Positions 20,993 to 32,400 of a stretch of DNA of 64,000 bases are shown piece after piece. Below the pieces are notes generated by a model, which worked only from the letters and a program-made list of their open reading frames with translations, was not told where the DNA came from and ran no database searches. The translations under genes were made by a program, and so were the position numbers. The DNA comes from Scylla paramamosain (lineage: Eukaryota; Arthropoda; Malacostraca; Decapoda; Portunidae): the NCBI RefSeq assembly GCF_035594125.1, contig NC_087178.1, forward strand, positions 9,273,501-9,337,500, written 5' to 3'. Numbering within the stretch: position 1 is the first letter of the stretch; every line of letters starts with the position of its first letter.

Positions 20993-23843
20993 GTCTGCCA
21001 AGGAAAAACAAAAGACTGGCCACCTCAGCCGACACCTCTGACTGTTGTGTCGGCGAACGTGAGGGGTCTTCGCACCAACCTTGGTGACCTCCGACACAAT
21101 GCGGACATTGTTGCCGTCACGGAAACGTGGCTCAGTGGTGAGGTGGAGCCGACGTTTGGCAACATCCCGGGCTACACAAAGTGGGTGAGGAAGGACCGTG
21201 AGCATAGAGTGGGCGGAGGTGTGGCTGCCTGCTTCAAACACGGCCTCCAAACTCAAAAAATTGACGTCGTGCTGCCTGAAGGAATGGAGGCGCTGTTCTT
21301 CAGAGTGGTGATAAATGACAGCACAGGACTCCTCCTGTGTGTCATGTACCGTCCCCCAAGGCAAGGACGTTCAGCGCTGGATTTTCTGACGGAGGAACTG
21401 GACACTATGCTACAGCGGCACAAGTGTTCCCACGTCATGATTCTGGGGGATCTAAACTTCCACCTGGAGCAGGATGCCTTTAACAGCCTCCTGATGGTGC
21501 AGGGTCTGACGAACCACGTGTCCTTCCCTACACATGAGAGGGGAGGGTCGCTGGACCCTGTGCTAACAGATCTCCCTGACTCCAGCATCGTCTGCCATCA
21601 ACTGGGGACGGTGGGCACCTCCGACCACCATGCCGTGCTGGCACGCGTCAAGCTGGATATAGCGAGGGAGGCCGCCGCCCCGCGCACTATCTGGCTGTGG
21701 GAGCAGGCTGACTGGGCATCCCTGAGACACGACATCGTTCGCTTGGACTGGGACGCCCTACTGATAGGTAACGCGGAGGAAAAGGCCCGTGCCCTCACCA
21801 CCAAGCTCCTTGCCCTCCAGCAGCAACACGTCCCCAGCAGAAGGTACCTCGTCAGGCCTAGTGACCCTGCTTGGTTTGGTTATCGATGTCGAGCGGCCGC
21901 TGAGGTTAAACACGAAGCCTGGGTGAAGTACAAACGTCGTCCAACACACTACAACTGGGCCCAACATCGTGTGACGTGTAGACGGGTGACAGCTACCTGC
22001 AGGTGGGCGAGACGGCAGCAGCGAGAGAACATAAGGCGAAAGCTTTGTGGCTCACGGGTTGGCCACAAGACCTGGTGGAGGCTTGTCAAGGAGCAGCAAG
22101 GAACAGGCCGCCGCGACACTGTTCCTCCACTAACAAGGCTGGACGGGACAACAGCCACCAGCAGTGAGGACAAGGCTTCTCTACTCGCTGAGTTTTTCGC
22201 AGAGAAGATGTCAGTCACTGATCCGGGTAGACGTCCACCTCACCTCCCTCAGGAAACAGACCACACCGTCGCCGATGTTCAGGTGACACGTGAACAGGTG
22301 GAGCGGCAAATGAGGGAAGTAGAGGAGAACAAAGCCACCGGCCCGGACGACATCAGCCCGCGGCTCCTCAAACGCTGCGCCAGTGAGCTGTCAGGTCCTC
22401 TCACCAGCGTCTTTAGGGCCTGCCTGATGGAGCACAGATGGCCCTCTATATGGAAGGAGGCGCGAGTGGTACCAGCCCACAAGAAGAACTCAAAGTCTGA
22501 GCCCAGCAACTACAGACCCATCTCGCTGCTCTCCGCGGTGGGCAAGTTGCTGGAGCAGGTAGTAGCAGGTGTCATCTGTCATCACCTGAGTGAGCACCGC
22601 CTCCTCTCAGACAGACAGTTCGGCTTCCGGCCTGGCCGCTCAACAGCGGACCTCCTCACCCTCCTCTCCCAAGGCTGGCAGGATGCCCTGGACGAAGGTC
22701 TGGATACTCTTGTGGTGGCTCTGGACATTGCTGGGGCCTTTGATAGGGTCTGGCACGCGGGGCTTGTAAAAAGAGCATTGCGCCAAGGGTATCCAGGGCA
22801 ACCTCCTTGCACTGCTCGAGGACTACCTCCAGGGGAGAACCCTCCGGGTAGTCATCAATGGACAGGCATCCCAGCCGTTACCTATACAGGCCTCAGTTCC
22901 ACAGGGTTCAGTGTTGGGCCCGATCCTGTGGAACATATACATCAATGACCTCCTGCGGCAAATACCGACTCTGCTTGCATACGCCGACGACTGCAGTCTC
23001 TCCCGCTCCTACTGCCGCTCCGACAGTCAGCGAGCCGTTAGAGAGCTGAATAGGCAGCTCAGACTGGTGATGGAGTGGGGAGAGGCGTGGCAAGTCAGCT
23101 TCGCTCCAGAAAAGACGCAGGCCATGGTCATCTCACGGTCCCCAGCTGCCTCCCCAGCCGTCTCAGGCTGTCTGAGTTTTGGAGGCCAGACACTTCCCCT
23201 CCAGGAACACGTCAAGTTGCTGGGAGTGACAGTGGACTGTGGCCTGCGCTTTGACCGATATGTTGCTGCTGTTGCCCACCAGGTCTCCCAGCGAGTCTCT
23301 GCACTGCGTCGGATGTCAGGAAACCTCGACTCCCGGGGCATCCTCACACTGTACAAGGCTCAGATACGGTCTTGTATGGAGTACAGTGTCTTGTCCTGGA
23401 TGTCGAGTGCCCTCACCCACTTGCAGAGACTGGATGCTGTGCAACGACGTGCCCTGCGCTTGGTGGGGATGGACGGACAGCAACAGCAGCAGCAGCAGGA
23501 GGAGCAGACCGGAGTCACGTCGCTGGAGCATCGGCGGGACGTGTCGGCGCTGGTGGTCCAGCACAAGGCCCGGGTTCTGGAGGTCCCTCATCTCAGCTCG
23601 CTAAGGCTCCCACCACGAGCTGTCCAGAGGGAGTCCAGGACCACTACCTCCAGTGACATGCTGGTGCAAGTGCCTCGATCTTACTCGAGGCAGCACCAGC
23701 GCTCTTACACAGCCAGAACCTCCAGACTGTGGAATGTGTTTACGGCAGCCACGAGTGATACACAGACAATGACACTCCAGCAAGTGAAAGTGGCTGCACA
23801 CAGGTGGCGTAAAACACAAACTCCCACACTAGTGCTGTGTTAA
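20993..23843 (+). pseudogene. Family D LINE ORF2: endonuclease/reverse transcriptase with one frameshift
   Basis: Encodes the enzyme that nicks DNA and copies the element RNA. The frame opens after a TAA at 20,990-20,992 with no ATG before the conserved start (VVSANVRGLRTNLGDL). Endonuclease: AVTETWL, HVMILGDLNFH and GTSDHHAVLARV (catalytic Glu, Asp/Asn and His boxes). RT: NKATGPDDISPRLLKR, SNYRPISLLSAVGKLLE, RQFGFRPGRSTADL and VVALDIAGAFDRVWH. A single extra T at about 22,790 (after CGC CAA GGG) shifts the frame. Downstream, in the new frame, follow IQGNLLALLEDYLQGRTLRV, PQGSVLGPILWNIYIND, AYADDCSLS (catalytic YADD), APEKTQAMVISR and ARTSRLWNVFTAAT, with stop TAA at 23,841-23,843. A CAG run encodes a short poly-Gln near 23,480-23,500. 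It is one indel from intact, which could also be an assembly error. Confidence 0.85.
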
Positions 23844-23969
23844 TCGTGTATATATATATAGTAGGATGAGTTCGCTTTTGTATATATTCTCTTCTTTACA
23901 TTTAAGTATAGGCTTTTCAAATAACAGCATCAAAAACGTGTTGTTTTAAGCCTGATGTAAATTTTTGTT

Positions 23970-23973
<4 letters not shown>

Positions 23974-24041
<68 letters not shown>
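23974..24041. repeat. (GA)n microsatellite at the 3' border of the family D element
   Basis: About 34 GA units, starting at the end of the family D 3' UTR (gttaaaaagagag). Same phase and strand as the 19,536-19,605 tract on the other side of the element. Confidence 0.97.
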
Positions 24042-24043
<2 letters not shown>

Positions 24044-24400
24044 TGTGGGGAATGGGGTTATCACTGACGCTTAGCTTAGGTTCTAATCCGATAATTTCCC
24101 CAGTACAAAGTTTGGCAACGCCGCAGGCCGGGAAAATCTCCGTAAAGGACAACGGCTAAATCCTCAGGATGAAATGGTCAGACCATAATAAGTTTCCTGA
24201 CTTTAGGGGACCAGATTGTAAGGGATTATAAAGGTACCTCCAAGGAATTGACTGGCAACGAACAAGAAGGGGGCGGGGGAAAAGACAAGTGAGATCCAAG
24301 ACAGAGGGAAGGGACATGAGACAAGGTGAGGGAGATAAAGTGAGGTGTGAGGGTGGAGGGCATGAGAAGGTGAAAAAATGGCCGGATGAGTAGGGGAGGG
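24042..24400. other. Unassigned sequence
   Basis: Flank of the family D insertion. G/A-rich from about 24,270. No coding motif seen. Confidence 0.3.
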
Positions 24401-24401
24401 G

Positions 24402-25012
24402 TTGGTGTTAGTGAGAGTGGGAGATATGCTGAGGTGCGAGTATTGGGTTGGCGGGTCAGGTCATTTTGAGATGGGCGAGGTGAGGTGGAGGCGGGTGAAA
24501 GATGGAGTGGAGACAATGGAGAGGGCCGAGATGGAGAGATTAGGCGAAGTAAATGTTGATGAGATGTATAAATATTTTGTTGATAGATTGCATACAGGCC
24601 ACTTAGAAAACATTCCTAATAGAACAATAAGATTACAGAAAAATTACCCTAAGCGGATGACTGGTAGGTTAAAACACTATGTAGGACTGAAGAGAAGTAT
24701 ATAGGTATTAGAGATTAAAAGCAGGGAAAGAGGACTGAAGAATTCTATAATGAATTAGAGCAGTTAAGAAAGTTAACGAAGAAGGCTAAAAACAATTGCG
24801 AATTAAAGGTAGTCAGCCAGGCGAAGATTTGACCCCACAAAATTCTATCATGTATAGCTTATAAAACGAAGAACAAAGAAATGATAGGTCAGTTAAAGAC
24901 AACTGATGGGTAGTTATTTCTGGGAAGAGAAGTAATATTCTAAAAGAATATTTTTAACAGTTTTCATCCAGGAATTCATGCAGGAAATGCCTGATAGTGA
25001 ACAGATTTTTAG
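24402..25012 (+). pseudogene. Family E LINE: endonuclease-RT linker remnant
   Basis: Open frame 24402-24704 ends with EVNVDEMYKYFVDRLHTGHL, then ENIPNRTIRLQKNYPKRMTG and RLKHYVGLKRSI. This is the basic linker between endonuclease and RT in CR1/RTE-like LINEs. Beyond the stop, in shifted frames, come EELRKLTKKAKNNCELKV-like and YRTKNKEMIGQLKTTDG-like pieces, then MQEMPDSEQIFRAED just before family A begins at about 25,020. Both flanking domains are missing. It is recognised from memory of the pattern, so the clade is uncertain. Confidence 0.5.
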
Positions 25013-25019
25013 AGCAGAA

Positions 25020-25860
25020 GATTTTTTTTTCAATGTAATAAGGGCACCTGCAAAGGGCAACAAATGTTGCAAAAAAAAAAAAAAAACACTGAGGTGTTTC
25101 CATGCAGTGTCGAAAGCGTCAGTCAAAAATACAGGATAAGTGCCTTGAAACCTTCCTCTTGAAAGAGTTCAAGTCATAGGAAGGCGGTAATACAGAAGCA
25201 AGCAGGGAGATCCAGCGTCTACCAGAGAAAGGGATGCATGACTGAAAATACTGGTTAACTCTTGCATTAGAAAGGTAGACAGAACAAGGATGAAAGAAAG
25301 TCTTATGCAGCGAGGCCTTCTGGATCTTCTTTTTCCATTTTTAATGTAAGAGGAACACCGGCAAAGGGCAACAAAAGTTCTGTGAAGCGAGGCCGCGGGA
25401 GGAAGGAAGACATTCAATTAACAAGATCAAAAGAACAGTTGTCATGAAAATAACTGTAGAAAATAGCAAGAAATGTAACATTGCGGCGACGAGAAAGAGG
25501 CTGAAGAGAGTCAATTAGAAGAGAGGAGTTTGATTCCACCTGTCTAAGAGAACTGTATGAGTGCAACCCCTCCCCATACATGTGAACCATACTCCATACA
25601 TAGACGGATAAAGCCCCTGTACAGAGGCGGGTGAGAAAAACTGGCGGAGACGAATGAGAACTCCTAACTTAATAGAAGCTGTTTTAGCTAGAGATGAGAT
25701 GTGAAGTTTCCAGTTTAGATTATAAGTAAAGGACAGACAGAGGATGGACGAATTGAGTTTTTGAGGCATTGAACAATACTAAGTTTGCTCTATACCTTTC
25801 AGAAATTTTAAAGAGATCAGAAGTCAGGCGTTCTGTAGGAGGTACGCTGTATCGATGATG
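25020..25860 (-). mobile_element. Family A LINE copy with an internal second 3'-end fragment
   Basis: The T-run at 25,021-25,030 and 3' UTR sequence start a minus-strand family A copy. The RT C-terminus (GKLWNSLP-like region, here degraded) lies at 25,150-25,300. At about 25,330-25,385 a second 3'-UTR-like piece recurs (taatgtaagaggaacaccgg, then caaagggcaacaaaa). The RT then continues rightwards: a SHRRNVTFLAIFYSYFHDN-like block and 25769-25515 SSILCLSFTYNLNWKLHISS, then TASIKLGVLIRLRQFFSPAS, to about 25,850. Either two copies are nested or one copy is rearranged. No functional frame remains. Confidence 0.75.
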
Positions 25861-25920
25861 TAGAGGTGTAAGAAACATGTCGCTTCTCTAAAATGTGCTA
25901 CATTTTGTAGATGTGGTCTG

Positions 25921-26096
<176 letters not shown>

Positions 26097-27169
26097 ACCA
26101 CCATCACTGGTTCTGCCTTTCACCCAGCTGGCTTCAACTTTGCTAGCTTCCCTAAACTACCACCTACGACAAACGTAGTCTAGTGTGGGACCTAACTAGG
26201 GGGTATACAGGGTCCGCCTGGTCACCTGTAACAGCATGAAATTGTCACCCTGTTTCACCCACTGACAGGAAAGGGAGTATTGCAACTGCCAAACAACCTC
26301 ATTTTCTTTGGAAAGAATTGAAAACCACGTTCTTGGAGGCACAGCTACAACCAAGGACAAATAACTATGAGGATTATAATATTGTATGAGCTACCGCCCT
26401 CTCGAGACAAAACCATCCACGCTCACAGAATATTACCTCCTCCTGCTGATCAATAACATTTACAGCTTCCCAAAAGACAGGCCAATACCACCCCGACACA
26501 GCAAGATAAACTATGATCCTCTGGGTCCAAAGGTCTCAACAGCACTCTGAAACCCAGTAGCATTTGACAGTACAAAAGATGAGAAACCAAACAAAAAAAG
26601 ACAACAGACAGGGACAAGCAAAGGAGAACGAGGTGGCTGTCATCACGAGGTAACCGTCACACCACACTCAGTCAGATCCGTATTACTGGTGTGTTACCTA
26701 TTTAAATCGACAGGGGTGAGGCTCCCGCCAACAACTACTATATTAACTAATAAGCGCCCTATAACATTTGTAAATATAGCCCTATTCCATGCCAGTACTC
26801 CCTCCTTGCGTTACTACATCCACTCTGAACGCTTGCAGCTACCCGACTGCATGGGTGAGTGAGTGGAGACGCACAACCACCCGCCTCACTCCCCACATAC
26901 TAACTTTGCCACACAGATATTGATATCTAAAAAAAGTTACAGTGAGCGAACTACGAGGGCTGGTTGGGTTTTTGATTACTCTGTAGGCCAGATGAACTCT
27001 TCAACTATATATTATGGGTAACTCAATATGAGGCGACAAAAGAAAGTAAGGAAATTTGATTACGTAAGGGGAGTAACTATATGCTCGCTGTTTTAAAGCA
27101 AACACGTTGGGAGACGGACAGGTACTTATCCCGCTATTAGGCATCTGCTTCACTGGTTTCGCTCTCCCG

Positions 27170-27177
<8 letters not shown>
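26097..27177. other. Unassigned sequence
   Basis: Moderate-GC sequence without a long open frame. At about 26,375-26,420 the phrase gtatgagctaccgccctctc could be a decayed VVYRPPS-type endonuclease block of a LINE, but nothing around it confirms this. No host gene is recognised. Confidence 0.25.

Positions 27178-27235
<58 letters not shown>
27178..27235. repeat. (CT)n microsatellite
   Basis: About 29 CT units. The surrounding open frames (Leu/Ser on the plus strand, Arg/Glu on the minus strand) are artefacts. Confidence 0.95.
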
Positions 27236-27240
<5 letters not shown>

Positions 27241-27278
27241 TGTTCCTTCTTCGCTCTGCATTATTTGCGCAGCTCATC

Positions 27279-28269
<991 letters not shown>

Positions 28270-28281
28270 CCCTCCCCCTTA
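28270..28281 (-). other. Candidate polypurine tract
   Basis: On the minus strand it reads taagggggaggg, immediately followed by tgttaca. In LTR retrotransposons the polypurine tract primes plus-strand DNA synthesis and sits exactly at the 3' LTR edge. Just beyond it, acaagtcac (about 28,285) and gtgacttgt (about 28,304) form a short inverted repeat. Confidence 0.35.
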
Positions 28282-28471
28282 AGACAAGTCACACACTTTC
28301 AGAGTGACTTGTTGTCAAGGAGGGAACAAGGATTTCTTTTGTTAAAAAATATATAAAAAAAAAACGTTAGAATTATAATTTGGTCATTGATTTCTTTTTG
28401 GTATTCAAATTCTTTTGCTTTTATTAAGTTTAAGCTTCAATTTTGTTTTGATTTGGTTGTTCTTGATGTAA

Positions 28472-28483
<12 letters not shown>

Positions 28484-28562
<79 letters not shown>
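28484..28562. repeat. (GA)n microsatellite
   Basis: About 39 GA units, preceded by a short (GATA) run. Confidence 0.97.
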
Positions 28563-28564
<2 letters not shown>

Positions 28565-29849
28565 TAAATTAGCTGCCAACAGTCATGGTTTCTGCCAAAT
28601 AATTTTTATCTTGTTTTATATGGTAACGTTTTAGCCAGAGGCACTGGAAAATCCCATGACAGCCAGATTGATTTTTTTTTTATTAGATATAAGTTTCTAA
28701 ATAACAAATAAAGTTTTCAAATTCTTTTTCTCTTCAGATTAACAATATTTCTAGTAATTAGTTCTGTTTACCTTGGAGTTGTGGAACCTCCTATACTGGG
28801 AACAATGATACCTAATCAATTCATGATAATGAAATTTAAATGAATAAGTTATAACAATTAATTAGTGCCTCAGGGGTTTACCTTAATTTTTGGTAAAAAA
28901 ACATGCTAATTGTATAGGTGTTACATTCAGTTGTGTGTGTATCACTGGTGTTTGGCTATTACCTTACCAAAGGCAATTTACCCTAATCTGTTTGCATCTT
29001 AAATTTTGTTTCTAGCCCCTCCTCAAAAAAAAAAAAAAAAAAAATGCAAAGGTAATCTTACATCCTTCTTCTCTCTGTGGGCAACGATGTCAATCAGACT
29101 CTCACACAAATAATTAATATATAAAGGCACAAAAATAGTTATTTTCATATGAACAAAGCCTTTAAACAATCCAGGGTTCGGGGCCTGACGTACGCATCTA
29201 TGGGCAACGCTGTCAGTCAGTCTCTGACGCCGAAATCTCGCACCAGCTCCTATATAGTGGCCGTCGCACATCCTAGGAGCTAGTCCTCCGCCTAACTATA
29301 AGACATAATTTGCAATATCCTTTATAGTTTATCACCCTCCCACACTCACAAATTATTCTTGAACATTTTTGCTAATGGTCCCCACTTAGTCCCGCATTAT
29401 AACATTGTCCATTAATAAATTTCGGATCTAAATATTAACAAAGAATTTCTCTCAAGACATATAATACTTTCAGATCTGACATATTTCTCCTTAATCTACA
29501 ATATTTTGTGATTGGGATTTTTCATGTGACTGGCCCAGCAGAAACCGGGAATATAGTTATTTTCCAGTTGCCTTGTAAACCAAGGGAATATATTCCTCCG
29601 CGCGCCTTCTTCATCTCCAAATATCAACATCTAATTTAATCACTTGTAACTTACAATTTCATTTAATTTTCTTGTCGTAAGGTTTTACTGATTACAAAAA
29701 AATATATACAAAATTTTATATACGTAACCAAGAAGCATGTATTTTTTTTTTTTATTCATGAGCACTCCTTTACGCCATAAAAAATAAAGAAATCACGGGA
29801 TTATTAGATGGTGTTATCTTCTCCACTTTTAAAATTTCTCCTTCCTATT
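28563..29849. other. Unassigned AT-rich sequence, possibly element 3' non-coding DNA
   Basis: AT-rich with A-runs (for example 29,026-29,044) and no readable motif. In the Gmr1-like arrangement nothing is expected downstream of RNase H, so this could be the element's 3' untranslated region, up to the candidate polypurine tract. That is an inference. Confidence 0.3.
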
Positions 29850-30195
29850 TTCTATTTTGTCCCATGATATTGTGCGTCCTAGATTCTTGATAAGGCATCA
29901 GCTACGTAATTTTCTTTTCCTTTGACGCATGAGGCGTTAGTTAACATTTTTCATTTTGTGTAAGAATATTCAGTGGTTGTGATCAGTATAAACAATCACA
30001 ACCATTCCAGTACATCTCACATACACATAAAAATGCTTGAGACAATAAATTAAACCTAAGGTCTCCTTCTCGATCGTATTAAAGTTTCTCTGTTAAGGGA
30101 GCAGCTTCCTCGAGAAATAACAGAGGGAACGCTCAGTCCCATGCTTCTCCTGCATCAGTACTCCTCCAACACTTGAATCACTCGCATCTACGTAC
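29850..30195 (-). pseudogene. Gmr1-like element: RNase H
   Basis: Reading leftwards from 30,195: YVDASDSSVGGVLMQEKHGT (first catalytic Asp), then RSLCYFSRKLL, a TIEKETL-like block (catalytic Glu region, frameshifted), and a YTDHNPL-like block near 30,000-29,960. This is the RNase H that follows RT in Ty3/gypsy pol and degrades the RNA strand during reverse transcription. It continues the minus-strand RT at 31,130-31,995 across the family A insertion. No integrase follows it, which supports the integrase-first order. Confidence 0.7.
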
Positions 30196-30204
30196 TGCGT
30201 ACAC

Positions 30205-31110
30205 CCTGCAGTTTTCCGTCTTTTCCTAGACGTCCAACCCTTCAGGAAGTAAACAGTTCACGCAGGGAAGCCACAGAACGTCTGACTTCTGATCTCTCTA
30301 AAATTTCTGATTGGGGCAGAGCAATCTTGGTATTGTTCAATGCCTCAAAAACTCAATTTCTATATCTATCAGCTCCACATAATCTTCCAGACAACTATCC
30401 CCTCTTTTTCATTGGCACTCAACTGTTCCACTCTTCTACACTGAACATCCTCGGTCTCTCCTTTTCTTATAATCTAAACTGGAAACTTCACATCACATCT
30501 CTAGCTGAAACAGTTTCGTTTCTATGAAGTTTTTCTCACCCCACAAGCTTATAACTCTGTACAAGGGCCTTATCTGTCCATGTATGGAGTATGCTTCACA
30601 TGTCTGGGGGAATTCCACTCATACCACTCTTTTAGACAGGCTGGAATCAAAAGCTTTTCGTATTATCAACTCCTCTCTTCTAAGTGACTATTTTCATCCT
30701 CTTTCTCATCGCCGCAGTGTTGCATCTTTTGCTATCTTCTACCGCTATTTTCATGCTAACTACCCTTCCGATTTTGCTAACTGCATGCCTTCCCTCCTCC
30801 CGAGGCCTCGCTTCACAAGACTTTCTTCTTTCTTTCACCCCTATTCCGTCCACCTCTCTAATACAAGAGTTAACCAGTATTCTCACTCATTCATCTCTTT
30901 CTCTGGTAAACTCTGGAACTCCTTGCCTGCTTCTGTATTTCCACTTTTCTATGACCTGAACTCCTTCAAGAAGGTGTCAAGACACTTATCCTTCAATTTT
31001 TGACTACTGCTTCGGACCCTATTCGGGGACCGGCATCTCAGTGGACTATTGTTTTATTTCTATTTAATTTTTGTTGGCTCTGGCCAACAAAACATAAAAA
31101 AAAAAGGTTT
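30205..31110 (+). mobile_element. Family A LINE, 5'-truncated copy inside the Gmr1-like element
   Basis: About 900 bp of family A 3' end on the plus strand. It starts within the region after the YADD box (matching gtccaacccttcag near 2,380 and 30,230). Open frames 30327-30527 and 30524-31003 read LNILGLSFSYNLNWKLHIT, SPHKLITLYKGLICPCMEYA, SHVWGNSTHTTLLDRLESKA, SHRRSVASFAIFYRYFHA and GKLWNSLPASVFPLFYDLNS, ending at 31,001-31,003. The 3' UTR ends ttggctctggccaacaaaac with an A-run at 31,098-31,107. It is the best-preserved family A C-terminus here, with one frame change near 30,520. It separates RT from RNase H of the host element. Confidence 0.88.
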
Positions 31111-31119
31111 ATCATAGTC

Positions 31120-31995
31120 AGTAGATAACACAGGAGCATTCACAAACATCTTACTGTGGCAAAAGCATCATCACAATGGGTATCCCATACATATTCAATT
31201 CCTTTGCCCAGTTGTCTAGTCAGAAGTAAAGCAACTCTTGAGAAATTTGTACAGAATCTTCTATAGTAACTTCCCATCCCTAAGACCCTCAGTAACTCCT
31301 TCCTATTTTTAGGCACTGGTAAAGCATTAACGGCTCTTACTTTAACATCAATGGGTTTAACCATCCCCTGACCCACTACATGACTCAAATACTCTACCTC
31401 TGCCTTGACAAAGTCACTCTTAGCCAGATTTACAGTCAAGTTAGCATCATGAAGCCTCTTAAGGAAGTTGACATGCTTATCCCACTCCCCAGAATATAGA
31501 GCAGTATCATCCGCATAAACAGTACATCCCTGAATATCATGTAACACTTCAGTCATTAGACATTGTAAAGTACTTACGCTATTTCTCATCCCAATGGTAA
31601 AACTTTATCCATCTCGTGTTACAAATGCAGATAACTATCTGTTAATCCAACCTGCCAGTATCCCTTCAATAAGTCCAATCTGCTCACAAAACATGTTTCT
31701 CCAATTTTGTCTATACAGTCTTGGAATAGAGTAAGAATTTGCTTTTGTCACATTGTTCAGCCTCCTATAATCTGTGTAAAATCTATATGAAACACCATCA
31801 CATTTCTCTACAAGTACACAATGGGAACTCCATTCACTCTTGCTTTTTTCTATTAGTTCATTGTCCAGCATGTATTGTATTTCTTTCTTAATAATATTTA
31901 TCTTATGTGGACTAACTTTGTATGGATGCTGCTTAATTGGTGCTATATCCTTTACCTCTGCATCATGAGTCGCAATCGTGCGTCTGCTGGGCACA
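31120..31995 (-). pseudogene. Gmr1-like element: reverse transcriptase
   Basis: Ty3/gypsy-type RT. Open frame 31994-31635: IKQHPYKVSPHKINIIKKEI, IEKSKSEWSSHCVLVEK, then YRFYTDYRRLNNVT (conserved RT block). Frameshift region 31,635-31,590. Open frame 31589-31140: CTVYADDTALYSGEWDKHV, where YADD replaces the YIDD/YLDD usual for Ty3/gypsy, then VEYLSHVVGQGMVKPIDVKV and LRVLGMGSYYRRFCTNFSRV (connection). The RT lies downstream of the integrase on the same strand. Confidence 0.8.
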
Positions 31996-31999
31996 TCAG

Positions 32000-32400
32000 G
32001 AAATAAAGACTCGAATTCTTTAATTACATTAATTGATGTAATTAATTAATTCTCCTTTCCTCTCATCGCTCAGATAGTTCAGCTTCTCCATGTGTTTGAG
32101 AATAACGGAATTCGTTAATGCCTTATCACACTTAATCATGTTTACATCAACATAGAGGACATTACAAGCTACGCTGAAGTCTCCATTCTTCACATCACCA
32201 TTTTCCTTCTCCTTTACCATTTCACTACACACATCACGCCTCTCATAATAAGATTTTATCATATTGACATGACACAACTGGTTTTTCTAACGGAGCTCTG
32301 GGGTATTCACAAAATAGTTTAAATCTACCACCCTTTTTTCTATCACCCATAGCCCACTATACTTTGCCTTTAAGGCAACAGTACCAGTACCTGGCCTGAA
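32000..32400 (-). pseudogene. Gmr1-like element: integrase-RT spacer
   Basis: Between integrase and RT. The minus-strand reading includes VALKAKYSGLWVIEKRVVDL and then, in another frame, CHVNMIKSYYERRDVCSEMV. This is the beta-barrel-like tail (often ...YKVL...R...VNMLK.Y) at the end of gypsy integrases. An acidic/Lys-rich stretch 32277-32029 leads into the RT. It shows that the integrase C-terminus joins directly to an RT, not to an LTR. Confidence 0.6.

Larger units (their letters stand above)
19606..23973 (+). mobile_element. Near-complete family D LINE (about 4.4 kb)
   Basis: A non-LTR retrotransposon with a 95-bp leader, ORF1 (19,701-20,948), ORF2 (about 20,993-23,843, one frameshift) and a short AT-rich 3' UTR ending tttttgttaaaa at 23,973. 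(GA)n flanks it at both ends. Its coding part is visibly more GC-rich than the AT-rich surroundings. Only one coding defect was found, so it is much younger than the other LINE remnants here. A truncated relative lies at 17.1-18.0 kb and a ~65-bp piece of its 3' UTR at 47.47 kb. The endonuclease is of the apurinic (APE) type, so it belongs to the Jockey/CR1-like group in a broad sense. I do not assign a clade. Confidence 0.85.

Noticed and set aside
26375..26430. LINE endonuclease block (VVYRPPS-like)
   Set aside because: A single short resemblance with a stop codon inside and no supporting motifs on either side.
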